Assembly: GCA_945787845.1 (NCBI GenBank)
Contig: CALZJH010000002.1
Coordinates: 186,001 to 250,000, forward strand
DNA: 64,000 nucleotides
Direction of reading: 5' to 3'
From: an uncultured Woeseiaceae bacterium
GTDB lineage: Bacteria > Pseudomonadota > Gammaproteobacteria > Steroidobacterales > Woeseiaceae
The notes beneath the pieces were generated by a model. The model was not told where the DNA came from. It made no database searches and saw nothing but the letters and a program-made list of their open reading frames with translations. Shown one piece after another: positions 33,189-43,052 of the stretch (positions are counted from its first letter, which is position 1; each line of letters begins with the position of its first letter). A program made the translations under genes and the position numbers.

Positions 33189-35456
33189 TCAGGATCGCTT
33201 GAAGCGGCTGAAAAATCCGCTTTTCTTTTCTCCCGGCTCGTCGTCTTGGTACCCGGCTGCGGATTCGGCTACCTCGGAGGGAGGCGCCTTCACGTTCAGG
33301 GCTTTTAGCGTCTGGGTAATCGAGGTATTGATCTGATCTTCAATGGGCTCGGGCACGATATCTGCGTTGCGTCCCTCATCCGTGGACGGTTCGGGCGTTT
33401 CGTCGGCGGGTTCGCGCAGCGACGGATGAAGATCCGCATTAAGCGCACGCACCGTCTTGAGTCGTTGAGAGGCAGAGAGGTCGAGGCCGGACTCGCCACT
33501 TTGTTCACGCGTTTCAAGCGATACTTCGATGTCGGGGTCTTCAGATGCCATGGCTTCGGAGTGCGGCGTGCCGGCAGCCTGCACGATATTAGCGGCGGCA
33601 GTGTCAAACAACTGCGACTCTTCATCATTGGCAGGTTGTGAGGCGGCGTTGGCCGCAACGACCTGCGCGGCGATTAGACTGAATTCCTCGCCGAAAAGGG
33701 TCTCAGCAAGTTTGTCATCTACATCCTCAATCGTCTTGGCACGTGAGAGTTCCGCCGCGATTTTTTCAAGCTCGGCGTCAGCCTGCTTGGCCTTCTGCGG
33801 CGCAACATTGACTTCGGGAATGGCGGTCTCGCCAGCGGTCGAAGCGTCGCTATCCGTCGTGGCGGGGCGGCTTACTTCGCCTGGTTCGTCGATCAGGTTG
33901 TTCGCGACGCGCGCCTCGATCGCGTTGTCGAGCGTAATTTCCGGAATTTCGTCGATGCTGTGTTCGGCATCTGTAGCGTCGGTTACCGGTGATGCTTCGA
34001 CATCAGGAACGGGCACAGCTTCGCCGGCAGCGGCTTCGCCATGAGCGAACGCCATCGCTTTTTCCAGCGCGTCCAGGTCGGGTTTCAGTTCTGCAAGGGT
34101 CGGGTCGCGGTCCCATTCCGGAATGTCGTTGCCCCCGGCGAGGTCTTCGGCCGCGGCGAGCTCAGGTTCAGGTTGGGGTTCTGCTTCGGGCTCCAGAACT
34201 GCTTTGGCCGTCTCGGCCACGGGCTCCGTGGATTCTATGGGTGTGAGTTCAGGAATGTCGTCGGCTGCTGCCACTGAACGCGTCTCGGCCTGGATTTCGG
34301 GGATCTCGGACTGCGCTTCTGCGTTCGTCTCCGCGGCCATGATTTCCGGCGCCAGTACTTCGAGATCCGGCAGCGTATCCTGGATTAACTCCGGTATATC
34401 GTTCACGACGGGCAGTTCTTCGTCCGTCTCGTCCGCAAAGACGATGACCGGGTCCGCTGCGGGCGCCGGGTCGGGTTCTGCGATGGCTTCAGCTACTGGC
34501 TCGGGATCCTGCAAGGGCTCGGGCTCTGGCGCCAACTCGGCCATGGGTTCCGGTTCTGCGACAGGTTCCGGTGTAGCGACCGGTGGGGTTTCCACAACGG
34601 GTTCAGGTGCAGCGACAGGCGTGGGTGTTGAGAGATCAAAATCCCCGCTCTCAAGCCCAAATTCGTCCCGGGCGATGCCCGCAACAAAGATGGCGGGAAT
34701 TTTATTGAGGCCGGCCTCGGCTGCAGCCGCGAGAGAGGCTTCAACGAGCTTATTCGCCACCCGCGGAATGCCATCGCTTAGATGATGCAAGAGCGGGGCC
34801 GAGCGCTCGTCGAAGACGAGCTCGAAGTCTGCACCCGCGAGGCGGAAGCAGTGCATGAGATAGCCACGCAGTTCTGCTGCGCAAAGCGGTGCAATCGAAA
34901 GTCTTAGCCTGATTCTCTGTGACAGGCGCTTGAGTTGAGGTTTGTTGCAGAGGTCCTCGAGGCCCTCATCGCCCATTAGCACGAGTGCCGCACCGCCGGA
35001 TTCTCCGGCGTCAGCGGCGGTCAATGCCTCAAGTTCGGCGACCGTTTCCTCTCCCATGCGTACAGCATCCTCGACGACGATGACGAGCCGGGAGTTTTCG
35101 CTTTCCAGCTCGTGCAGCCGAGCGCGCAGGGCAGCAAACTGGCGTATTGGGCCCCTGGGCAGGTCTGTAAGCCCGAGCTCCTCGAGCAGGAACTCCAGCC
35201 CATCCTCTCCCCGGAGGTGCATGCGGCCGATGCGGACCGTCTTGTGAGTTACTGACACGGCATCCAGGGCCTTGTCGATCAGGGTCGTCTTTCCCGAACC
35301 GGCCGGGCCTGAAACGGCAATCACGGCGTCCTGCGATGCGAGCGCCTTCTTGAGGGCGGCCATCGTCCTCGCAGTCTGTGGTCCCACAAATACATCATTG
35401 CCCCTGGCTTTCGCAGGGAAGGGGCGCTTATTCAGTCCATAATGTTGTTCGTACAT
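33189..35456 (-). CDS. ExeA/GspA-like AAA ATPase with long acidic repetitive tail
   Basis: 755 aa. N-terminal part (1-270) is an ExeA-type AAA ATPase: MYEQHYGLNKRPF start, Walker A GPAGSGKTT (50-58), Walker B RLVIVVEDA (about 123-131), and a C-lobe DGIPRVANKLVEASLAAAAE. The remaining 485 residues are acidic, Pro/Ala/Glu rich and probably disordered, with EPEP runs (284-332) and six short [N/D/S/T][D/E/A]IPE[L/I/W/V] motifs at 352, 383, 399, 443, 502 and 545. It ends with a basic-aromatic KKSGFFSRFKRS, possibly a membrane-contact helix. There is no membrane segment or peptidoglycan-binding domain, unlike Aeromonas ExeA. Function unknown. Confidence 0.75.
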   Translation of the reverse strand: MYEQHYGLNKRPFPAKARGNDVFVGPQTARTMAALKKALASQDAVIAVSGPAGSGKTTLIDKALDAVSVTHKTVRIGRMHLRGEDGLEFLLEELGLTDLPRGPIRQFAALRARLHELESENSRLVIVVEDAVRMGEETVAELEALTAADAGESGGAALVLMGDEGLEDLCNKPQLKRLSQRIRLRLSIAPLCAAELRGYLMHCFRLAGADFELVFDERSAPLLHHLSDGIPRVANKLVEASLAAAAEAGLNKIPAIFVAGIARDEFGLESGDFDLSTPTPVAAPEPVVETPPVATPEPVAEPEPMAELAPEPEPLQDPEPVAEAIAEPDPAPAADPVIVFADETDEELPVVNDIPELIQDTLPDLEVLAPEIMAAETNAEAQSEIPEIQAETRSVAAADDIPELTPIESTEPVAETAKAVLEPEAEPQPEPELAAAEDLAGGNDIPEWDRDPTLAELKPDLDALEKAMAFAHGEAAAGEAVPVPDVEASPVTDATDAEHSIDEIPEITLDNAIEARVANNLIDEPGEVSRPATTDSDASTAGETAIPEVNVAPQKAKQADAELEKIAAELSRAKTIEDVDDKLAETLFGEEFSLIAAQVVAANAASQPANDEESQLFDTAAANIVQAAGTPHSEAMASEDPDIEVSLETREQSGESGLDLSASQRLKTVRALNADLHPSLREPADETPEPSTDEGRNADIVPEPIEDQINTSITQTLKALNVKAPPSEVAESAAGYQDDEPGEKKSGFFSRFKRS

Positions 35457-35585
35457 GGCGATCCGGTCAGCATTCCAGGGGGGCTATAGAAGCGCTACGG
35501 CCCTGTCAGACAGTCAGTTTGTGGGGTGGCGAAGCGTTTTTCAGGGTTTATGTCACAAAATTGGTCCTCGAGGACTAAATTGGCG

Positions 35586-35613
35586 CCCGGGCAAGCCCGG
35601 GGGTCTTTCTGAA
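35586..35613 (+). terminator. Possible terminator or attenuator before the RND operon
   Basis: Hairpin arms CCCGGGC (35586-35592) and GCCCGGG (35595-35601) are followed by a pyrimidine stretch GGTCTTTCT. Two more palindromes lie upstream: CTGTCAGACAG at 35503-35513 and GTCCTCGAGGAC at 35564-35575. The weak T-tract leaves termination unproven. Confidence 0.35.
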
Positions 35614-35694
35614 TAATTCTCTGAATTCGTTGTCAAATACGGTCAGAATATGGGCTCAAACGGCCGTATATAAACAATCCAGGGGGATTTGGAA

Positions 35695-36807
35695 TTGAAA
35701 CGCTTCGCTGTGATCAGCGGCATCCTGCTTGCGTCTGTCGCTTTGGCTGCCGTCATGATGCTGTTGAAATCGGCTCCGCCCAGGAAGGAGAGAGTCGATC
35801 TCGACCCGTTGGTCGAGGTGCTTGAACTGGAACACATGACGGCGAACTTCGAGGTTCGGAGCCAGGGGACCGTCCGGCCCCGGACCGAAACGATCGTCAG
35901 TGCGGAGGTGTCCGGGACAATCACGTGGATTTCGCCGAAGTTCGTCGCCGGCGGTGTCTTCGAGAAGGGTGAGACGCTGTTGCGGATCGACCCGACGAAC
36001 TATGACGTAGCGAAACGCCAGGCCGAAGCGCTCGTGAAGCAGCGGCAGATCGAGTACGACGGGGCCAGCAAGCTGCGCAGCCAGGGTTACCGAGCCGAGG
36101 CTGAGTATGCCTCGGCAGCGGCGGCGCTGGCGACAGCCGAAGCCGAACTGGTCCGTGCAACCCGCAATCTCGAGCGAACCTATGTGCGGTTGCCCTACGA
36201 GGGTATCGTGCGCAGCAAGGAGACCGACCTCGGGCAGTTCGTCAACATGGGCACGCGCGTGGGTGTCACGTTTGCGACCGACTACGCGGAAGTACGACTG
36301 CCGTTGACGGATACCGATCTTGCGTTTGTCGACCTGCCGGATACGAGTGAAATTACGTCCTCAGGTTCCGCCGAGGGCCCCGCGGTCGAACTATCTGCAG
36401 TGCAGAAAGGGCGCCTGACCACGTGGTCGGGGACCATCGTGCGGACGGAGGGTGTCGTTGACGACAAGAGCCGCGTGACCTACGCGGTCGCGCGCGTCGA
36501 GGACCCTTACGCATTGCATCACGCAGCCCCCGAGCTACCGGTGGGCACGTTTGTACAGGCGACCATAGTGGGTACGACCGCCGAGAACATCGTACGGGTG
36601 CCGCGTGCCGTTGTGCGCGGCTCGAATCAACTCGTATTTGTTGACGAAGACGACAAGATCCGCGTACGCGCAGTCGATATTGCCCGGTCGGACGCAAAGT
36701 ACATCTATATTTCTGAAGGGGCGGAGCCCGGTGAACGGGTGGTGCTGACGGCCCTGGAATCCCCGATTAACGGTATGAGTGTTCGCACGTCGGACAGCGG
36801 AGTCTGA
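35695..36807 (+). CDS. RND efflux periplasmic adaptor subunit
   Basis: 370 aa. TTG at 35695 is preferred because AGGGGG (35681-35686) is 8 bases away; TTG at 35689 would be too close. An N-terminal membrane anchor (FAVISGILLASVALAAVMML) is followed by the membrane-fusion pattern: lipoyl half GTVRPRTETIVSAEVSGTITWISPKFVAGG, alpha-helical hairpin (about 105-160), ERTYVRLPYEGIVRSKETDLGQFV, then the beta-barrel domain. It joins the inner-membrane pump downstream, 3 bases away, to an outer-membrane channel not encoded here. Confidence 0.92.
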   Translation: MKRFAVISGILLASVALAAVMMLLKSAPPRKERVDLDPLVEVLELEHMTANFEVRSQGTVRPRTETIVSAEVSGTITWISPKFVAGGVFEKGETLLRIDPTNYDVAKRQAEALVKQRQIEYDGASKLRSQGYRAEAEYASAAAALATAEAELVRATRNLERTYVRLPYEGIVRSKETDLGQFVNMGTRVGVTFATDYAEVRLPLTDTDLAFVDLPDTSEITSSGSAEGPAVELSAVQKGRLTTWSGTIVRTEGVVDDKSRVTYAVARVEDPYALHHAAPELPVGTFVQATIVGTTAENIVRVPRAVVRGSNQLVFVDEDDKIRVRAVDIARSDAKYIYISEGAEPGERVVLTALESPINGMSVRTSDSGV

Positions 36808-36810
36808 CGC

Positions 36811-39800
36811 ATGCGCAAACCCGGAGTCACGAAGGAAAAAGGCATCATCGCGTGGTTCGCCGCAAACAGCGTGGCGGCCAATCTGCTGATGATACTGATC
36901 ATCGTCGCGGGTTTGATCACGGTCGGGACCATTCGCAAGGAAACCAACCCGGCGCTTGAACTGAACATGATCCAGGTACGTGTGCCGTACCTTGGTGCTG
37001 CCCCGCAGGAAGTCGAAGAGGGCGTGGTGCTCAAGATCGAGGATGCGATCCAGGATCTCGTGGGCATCAAAAAAATCCGCTCGAGCGCGAACGAGGGATC
37101 GGGAAACGTAACGATCGAAGTGTTCCCCGATGCAGATATCGACCAGCTACTGTCCGACGTAAAAACACGCATCGACGCGATCTCGACGTTTCCCGCGTTG
37201 ACCGAGAAACCGGTTATCTACAAGCAGGAAGTCAATAATCCGGTCATCATGATCGCCCTCTATGGCGATCTCGACCAGTTTGGCCGCAAGTCATTGGGCA
37301 ACGAGATCCGCGACGCCCTCCTGCGCATGCCCGAAGTGAACAACGTCATTTTCCACGGCGATCGCCCTTACGAAATCGCGGTCGAAGTATCGGAGCAAAC
37401 GCTACGCCAGTACGGCCTGACGATGAGCGAGGTTTCGCAGGCGATCCGGAATACCGCTGTCGACATGCCGGGCGGCACGATCAAGTCGGAGGGCGGCGAT
37501 ATCCTGCTGCGTACGAAAGGCCAGGTCTATACCGGCACGGAGTTCGGCCAGATCGTGCTGCGTACGTTTGCAGACGGGACGCGGCTAACCCTCGGCGATA
37601 TTGCGCATATCGAGGACGGCTTCGTTGAAAGCGACATGTACAGCCGTTTCAACGGTCAGCCGAACTCCACGCTACAGGTTGTCGCCGGCAGCAACCAGAA
37701 TGAAATAGCGACTGCGCAGGTCGTGAAGGACTACATCGAGAAGAAGAAGGTGACGTTGCCCGACGGTGTGTACCTGCAAACCTGGATCGACCTTCCCAAG
37801 TACCTGCAGGGCAGTCTCGATCGCATGATGAGCAACATCATCAATGGTGCTGTCCTCGTTTTCATTGTGTTGTCGTTGTTCCTGCGCATGAAGGTTGCGT
37901 TCTGGGTCATGGTCGGTCTGCCGATCTGCTTCCTGGGTGCGCTCTGGCTGATGCCGACCTGGCCGGTGACGATCAATACGATGAGCCTGTTCGGCTTCAT
38001 CATAGTGCTGGGTATCGTCGTCGATGACGCCATTATTATCGGCGAGTCCGCGTACACCCGAATACGCTCGCACGGGCATACGCTCGACAACGTCATCAAG
38101 GGCGCGCATCGCGTCGCCATTCCGGCGACGTTTGGCGTATTGACGACCATTGCAGCGTTCGCACCCATGCTGTTTATCGGGGGCATCGCGGGGCCGTTCT
38201 TCGAGGCCATGGCATTTGTCGTGATCCTGTGCCTGGCGTTTTCGCTGGTTGAGTCGAAACTGATTCTGCCGGCGCATCTCGTGCATGCACGAATTCCGGA
38301 CGTTGACGAGGACGATCTGTTTCACCCCAAGCGTCCGATTTCGCCCCTTGAACGCCCCGGGCGTTTCTTTCTTAAAATTCAGCGGCATGTGCAGCATGGT
38401 CTGCATAAGCTGATTCACGATATCTACAAGCCGTGGCTCGTACGAGCCGTGGATAATCGCGGTCTGACCGTTACGATCTTCGCGGCCATCCTGATTGTGA
38501 CTATTGGCCTGATGACCAGTGGCATTGCGCGGCTCGTATTCTTCCCGGAATTTGAGCAGGACTTCATTCAGGTGCGCATGGAGATGCAGGCGGGTTCGCC
38601 GCCGGCGGCGCGCGATGCGGCTGCGTCGAAGATTCAGACGGCGCTGCTGGACATCAACGACGAATATATTGCGGACAATCCCGATTCATTGCCGGTAATC
38701 GCGCATATCGGACTGTGGACGCCCAGTGATACGAGCGCCAATGCGTTTGTCGAGCTGCCATTCGATGAAGCTCGGCCATTCACAACCAAGGAAGTCTCGG
38801 CGATGTGGCGCGAACGTGTCGGTGAGCTGCCGGGCCTCAAAGAGCTGAAATTCATGGCCGTGGGCCACATTGGCGGTGGCGCACCGCTGAGTTTCCGCCT
38901 GAACGGCAACAACATGGACATGCTCGAAGCCGCGGCGGCCGAACTTGCCGGGGAACTCGCCCAGTACGAAGGCGTTTTCGATATTGTGAACTCAGCCGAG
39001 CAGGGCACGGAAGAGATCAAGCTCAGGATCAAGCCGGAAGCCGAGGCGCTTGGCCTGACGATGTCGACACTCGGGCGGCAGGTTCGTCAGGCATTTTATG
39101 GCGAGGAAGCGCAGCGCATCCAACGCGGTAAAGATGAGCTCAAGGTGATGGTGCGTTACCCGATCGATCAACGCCGATCGATTGCGGATCTCGAGAACAT
39201 GCGAATTCGGACGCCAGGTGGCGAGGAGGTGCCGTTCCGAGATGTCGCCGAAGTCACTTTTGGCAAGGGCTATTCGAGGATTTCGCGTATCGATCGCCAG
39301 CGCACCGTGACAGTGTCATCGGATATCGACCCGGCACTGGTCGAGCCACGACAGATTATCGCCACAATGAGCGAGACGTTTATTCCGGAGTTACTCTCCC
39401 GGTATCCAGGGGTCGAGTATGGTCTCGAGGGTGCCAGCCAGGATGAACAGGAATTGCAGCGCAAGATGCTGGTTGCACTGGTTGCAGCCATCTTCCTGAT
39501 CTACGCGCTGATCGCGATCCCGCTGCACTCTTATGCACAACCGCTGATCATTATGTCGGTCATACCGTTTGGCGCGATCGGCGCGATTGGCGGCCACATC
39601 ATCATGGGTCACGCCGTCAGTATGTTCTCCCTGTTCGGGTTATTCGCTCTCGCGGGTGTCGTTGTCAATGACAGTCTGATTCTCGTGGACTTCATCAACA
39701 AGGAACGCTTGCAGGGTACGTCGTTGCGTGCTGCCGTCATCGAGTCCGGCACGGCGCGTTTTCGCGCTATTGTTCTGACTTCGTTTACGACGGCGGCTGG

Positions 39801-40023
39801 TCTCACGCCGATAATTTTTGAGACGGACCCGCAGGCACAGGCAGTCATCCCCACTGCAATTTCCATCGGGTATGGCATTGTGTTCGCAACCGTCATTACG
39901 CTGTTCCTGGTACCGTCGTTGTACATGTTGCAGGAGGACGGATTCGCCGCTGCACGCCGCTTCAAGGCGTGGCTGTCTGACGAATCAGAGAGCGCTCAGG
40001 CAATCGATAGCCGCAATCCATGA
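36811..40023 (+). CDS. RND efflux permease (AcrB/HAE1-like)
   Basis: 1070 aa, twelve membrane helices with two large periplasmic loops. Seen: N-terminal WFAANSVAANLLMILIIVAGLITV, TM4 region MSLFGFIIVLGIVVDDAIIIGESAYTRI carrying the proton-relay Asp pair, and C-terminal ALAGVVVNDSLILVDFINKER and AIVLTSFTTAAGLTPIIFETD. It is proton-driven efflux; the substrate cannot be told from sequence. It begins 3 bases after the adaptor stop and overlaps rarD by 4 bases. Confidence 0.94.
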   Translation: MRKPGVTKEKGIIAWFAANSVAANLLMILIIVAGLITVGTIRKETNPALELNMIQVRVPYLGAAPQEVEEGVVLKIEDAIQDLVGIKKIRSSANEGSGNVTIEVFPDADIDQLLSDVKTRIDAISTFPALTEKPVIYKQEVNNPVIMIALYGDLDQFGRKSLGNEIRDALLRMPEVNNVIFHGDRPYEIAVEVSEQTLRQYGLTMSEVSQAIRNTAVDMPGGTIKSEGGDILLRTKGQVYTGTEFGQIVLRTFADGTRLTLGDIAHIEDGFVESDMYSRFNGQPNSTLQVVAGSNQNEIATAQVVKDYIEKKKVTLPDGVYLQTWIDLPKYLQGSLDRMMSNIINGAVLVFIVLSLFLRMKVAFWVMVGLPICFLGALWLMPTWPVTINTMSLFGFIIVLGIVVDDAIIIGESAYTRIRSHGHTLDNVIKGAHRVAIPATFGVLTTIAAFAPMLFIGGIAGPFFEAMAFVVILCLAFSLVESKLILPAHLVHARIPDVDEDDLFHPKRPISPLERPGRFFLKIQRHVQHGLHKLIHDIYKPWLVRAVDNRGLTVTIFAAILIVTIGLMTSGIARLVFFPEFEQDFIQVRMEMQAGSPPAARDAAASKIQTALLDINDEYIADNPDSLPVIAHIGLWTPSDTSANAFVELPFDEARPFTTKEVSAMWRERVGELPGLKELKFMAVGHIGGGAPLSFRLNGNNMDMLEAAAAELAGELAQYEGVFDIVNSAEQGTEEIKLRIKPEAEALGLTMSTLGRQVRQAFYGEEAQRIQRGKDELKVMVRYPIDQRRSIADLENMRIRTPGGEEVPFRDVAEVTFGKGYSRISRIDRQRTVTVSSDIDPALVEPRQIIATMSETFIPELLSRYPGVEYGLEGASQDEQELQRKMLVALVAAIFLIYALIAIPLHSYAQPLIIMSVIPFGAIGAIGGHIIMGHAVSMFSLFGLFALAGVVVNDSLILVDFINKERLQGTSLRAAVIESGTARFRAIVLTSFTTAAGLTPIIFETDPQAQAVIPTAISIGYGIVFATVITLFLVPSLYMLQEDGFAAARRFKAWLSDESESAQAIDSRNP

Positions 40024-40946
40024 ATCCTGCCGCCCAGCGGGATGACGCCGACGCAAGAAACGGCGTCATTCTGGGCCTCATTGCTTACACGCTCTGGGGC
40101 GTGTTCCCCGTTTATTTCAAGTGGATCGAAGACGTAGCGGCGCTCGAGGTGCTCACGCACCGTGTCGTCTGGGCTGTGCCATTCGGTGCATTGATTATCT
40201 TCGCGCGGCGGCAGTGGCCGGAGGTGCGCAGGGCGTTTGTCGACCGTACGATGCTCGCGTGGCTGGCACTGGCAGCCCTGTCAATTTCTGCCAACTGGCT
40301 GATCTACATCTGGGCAGTACAAAATGCTCGAATCTTCGAAGCCAGCCTTGGCTACTACATTAACCCGCTCATGTATGTGGCGATTGGCGTCGTGGCATTG
40401 GGCGAGCGCCTTCGACGGTTGCAGGTCGTGGCGGTCGTCCTCGCATGTAGTGGCGTGATGTACCTGACCGTCAGCGGCGGGATCTTTCCCTGGGTCGCAC
40501 TGTCGCTGGCCGCCTTGTTTACCGCTTACGGCGTTATTCGCAAGCAGGTGGCGATCGGTGCGATGCCCGGGCTGTTCGTCGAAACCACGTTGTTGTTTCC
40601 GTTTGCAGCCGTGTTCCTTGGAATGCTCATGGCGGGGCAGGCGGCCTCGTTTGGCGCGGGCGATACCGGTCTGTCGTCGCTCCTGATGCTGGGTGGCCCA
40701 GTCACCGTCATACCGTTGTTACTGTTCGCGATATCTGCCAAACGTCTTACGTTGACGACGCTCGGTTTCATGCAGTTTCTTGCGCCGACCCTGCAGTTCT
40801 GCACGGGGCTGTACTACGGTGAGGTCCTGACGACTGCGCACCTGGTGTGCTTCGGGCTCATCTGGGCTGCGGTCGCGTTCTTCAGTTACGACGCCATTAC
40901 AGCAGGCAAGAAAAAGCCCTCGCAAGCAAAGCCTGCGAGGGCCTGA
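40020..40946 (+). CDS. rarD: RarD-type EamA/DMT transporter
   Basis: 308 aa with ten membrane helices. RarD signature: GVILGLIAYTLWGVFPVYFKWIEDVAALEVLTHRVVWAVPFG and NWLIYIWAVQNARIFEASLGYYINPLM. RarD proteins are putative drug/metabolite exporters; the substrate is unknown. The start overlaps the RND permease stop (ATGA). The last dozen codons (GKKKPSQAKPARA) are formed by the intrinsic terminator of the convergent fusA2 gene. Confidence 0.92.
   Translation: MNPAAQRDDADARNGVILGLIAYTLWGVFPVYFKWIEDVAALEVLTHRVVWAVPFGALIIFARRQWPEVRRAFVDRTMLAWLALAALSISANWLIYIWAVQNARIFEASLGYYINPLMYVAIGVVALGERLRRLQVVAVVLACSGVMYLTVSGGIFPWVALSLAALFTAYGVIRKQVAIGAMPGLFVETTLLFPFAAVFLGMLMAGQAASFGAGDTGLSSLLMLGGPVTVIPLLLFAISAKRLTLTTLGFMQFLAPTLQFCTGLYYGEVLTTAHLVCFGLIWAAVAFFSYDAITAGKKKPSQAKPARA
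40911..40942 (-). terminator. Intrinsic terminator of fusA2, inside the rarD 3' end
   Basis: On the minus strand: GCCCTCGCA stem (40942-40934), 9-base loop, TGCGAGGGC stem (40924-40916), then TTTTT (40915-40911). It begins about 25 bases after the fusA2 stop. The same bases encode the final residues of RarD on the plus strand. Confidence 0.88.
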
Positions 40947-40967
40947 TTCTGACGCTCACGCCGACAT

Positions 40968-43052
40968 CTATTTCGCGGCTTTGCGCTCCTGCGCTTCCCT
41001 GATGACTTCCTCCGCCACGTTGGCCGGACAGGGAGAGTAGTGCGAGAACTCCATCGAGAACTGGCCGCGACCTGACGTCAGCGTACGCAGGTGGCCGATA
41101 TAGCCAAACATCTCAGCCAGCGGCGCATCGGCTTTGACGCGAACACCCGTGGCACCCGCATCCTGCGACTTGATCATGCCGCGACGACGGTTCAGGTCAC
41201 CGATTACGTCACCAACATTGTCGTCAGGCGAGAACACGTCGACTTTCATGATCGGCTCAAGTAGCTGCACACCGGCTTTCGGAATTGACTGGCGGTAGGC
41301 TGCCTTCGTCGCAATTTCGAACGCGAGTGCCGACGAGTCGACGGCGTGGAAACCACCGTCGAGCAGTGTGAACTTCACGTCGAGCAGTGGGTAACCGGCG
41401 AGCGTGCCTTCAACCATGCAGCTCTGAAACGCTTTCTCGATAGCGCCCCAGTATTCACGGGGTACGTTACCGCCGGTAACCTTCGATTCGAACTCATAAC
41501 CGACATTCTTCTCGGCGGGCTCGATCTTGTAGTCGATCTTGCCGTACTGGCCCGAACCACCCGACTGTTTCTTGTGCGTGTACGAGTCTTCGATCGTCCG
41601 CGTAATTGTCTCGCGGTAAGCTACCTGCGGCTTGCCCATCTCGACATCGACGTTGTGCGTACGACGCAGAATGTCGACCTTGATGTCGAGGTGCAGCTCG
41701 CCCATGCCCTTGATCAGCGTTTCGCCCGAATCCTCGTCGGTGGCAACCTGGAACGAGGGGTCCTCCTGGACCATCTTGTTCAGGGCGACACCCATCTTCT
41801 CGGTGCCGGCCTTGTCCTTCGGCGAGATCGCGATCGAGATTACCGGATCGGGGAATACCATCGGCTCAAGCGTCGCGGGATTCTTGGGGTCCGCGAGCGT
41901 GTGGCCCGTGCGAGTATTCTTCATGCCGAGCAGCGCCACGATATCGCCGGCTTGCGCCGTTTCGAGTTCCTGGCGGGAGTCTGCGTGCATTTCGACGATA
42001 CGCCCGATGCGTTCGGTCTTGCCCGTAAACGTATTCAGGACGCTGTCGCCTTTCTTGATGACGCCGGAGTAGATGCGCGTGAAGGTCAGGGCACCGTAGC
42101 GGTCGTCCATGATCTTGAATGCGAGCGCGCGCAGCGGCTTGTCAGCGCTGACTTCAGCAAAGTTACCTGTTTCCTTGCCGTCGAGGTCCATTTCCGGCTG
42201 CGGCTTGACCTCCGTCGGGTTCGGCAGAAAGTCAACAACTGCATTAAGTACGTTCTGTACACCCTTGTTTTTAAAGGCTGATCCACAGTAGGTCGGGAAG
42301 AAGTCCAGGGCAATTGTGCCTTTCCGGACACACTTCTTGATGTCCTCGACTGAGGGCTCATTGCCTTCGAGATACTGCTCGAGCAGATCATCGTCCTGCT
42401 CCACGGCGGTCTCGATGAGCTTCTCGCGCCATTCCTCGACGAGATCCTGCATGTCCTCCGGTGCGTCTGTGATTTCATAGGACGTGGGGTCATTCGGATC
42501 CGACCAGATCCACGCCTTGCGAGTCAGCAGATCGACGACGCCCGTAAAGTTGTCCTCGATACCGATCGGCAGCACCATGACCAGCGGGTTCGCAGCGAGC
42601 ACGTCTTCGACCTGTTTAACGACTCGAAAATAATCAGCCCCGACGCGGTCGAGCTTGTTGACGAAGATGATGCGTGCAACTTCGGACTCGTTCGCGTAGC
42701 GCCAGTTCGTTTCCGACTGTGGCTCAACGCCACCCGAACCACAGAACACACCCACACCACCGTCCAGCACCTTCAGGGAGCGGTAGACCTCGATCGTGAA
42801 GTCGACGTGCCCCGGGGTGTCGATGATGTTCAGCGTGTGGTTATCCCACTGGCAGCTGGTCGCAGCCGACTGAATCGTAATGCCGCGCTCCTGCTCCTGA
42901 TCCATGAAGTCGGTGGTCGCTTCACCATCGTGAACCTCACCGGTCTTGTGGATCTTGCCCGTGAGCTTGAGGATACGCTCAGTCGTCGTCGTCTTGCCCG
43001 CGTCAACGTGGGCGAAGATACCTATGTTTCTGTAAACGCTCAGGTCTTTCAT
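40968..43052 (-). CDS. fusA2: Elongation factor G, FusA2-type paralogue
   Basis: 694-aa translational GTPase. G1 [12 protein letters not shown]2 [10 protein letters not shown]3 DTPGH, G4 NKLDR, then domains II-V with [19 protein letters not shown] (domain IV region) and the C-terminal [17 protein letters not shown]. The stretch [25 protein letters not shown] matches the stand-alone EF-G2 of Pseudomonas and Vibrio. The gene is outside a str operon (no rpsL, rpsG or tuf), so a second main fusA is expected elsewhere. The 294-base gap upstream, shared with the divergent TfpZ-like gene, shows no further gene. Confidence 0.93.
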   Translation of the reverse strand: MKDLSVYRNIGIFAHVDAGKTTTTERILKLTGKIHKTGEVHDGEATTDFMDQEQERGITIQSAATSCQWDNHTLNIIDTPGHVDFTIEVYRSLKVLDGGVGVFCGSGGVEPQSETNWRYANESEVARIIFVNKLDRVGADYFRVVKQVEDVLAANPLVMVLPIGIEDNFTGVVDLLTRKAWIWSDPNDPTSYEITDAPEDMQDLVEEWREKLIETAVEQDDDLLEQYLEGNEPSVEDIKKCVRKGTIALDFFPTYCGSAFKNKGVQNVLNAVVDFLPNPTEVKPQPEMDLDGKETGNFAEVSADKPLRALAFKIMDDRYGALTFTRIYSGVIKKGDSVLNTFTGKTERIGRIVEMHADSRQELETAQAGDIVALLGMKNTRTGHTLADPKNPATLEPMVFPDPVISIAISPKDKAGTEKMGVALNKMVQEDPSFQVATDEDSGETLIKGMGELHLDIKVDILRRTHNVDVEMGKPQVAYRETITRTIEDSYTHKKQSGGSGQYGKIDYKIEPAEKNVGYEFESKVTGGNVPREYWGAIEKAFQSCMVEGTLAGYPLLDVKFTLLDGGFHAVDSSALAFEIATKAAYRQSIPKAGVQLLEPIMKVDVFSPDDNVGDVIGDLNRRRGMIKSQDAGATGVRVKADAPLAEMFGYIGHLRTLTSGRGQFSMEFSHYSPCPANVAEEVIREAQERKAAK

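Noticed and set aside
41346..42281. Open frame antisense to fusA2
   Set aside because: Fully inside the opposite strand of a highly conserved gene, with no domain or ribosome binding site.
40968..43052. Primary fusA of the str operon
   Set aside because: No rpsL, rpsG or tuf nearby, and sequence blocks match the EF-G2 paralogue group.
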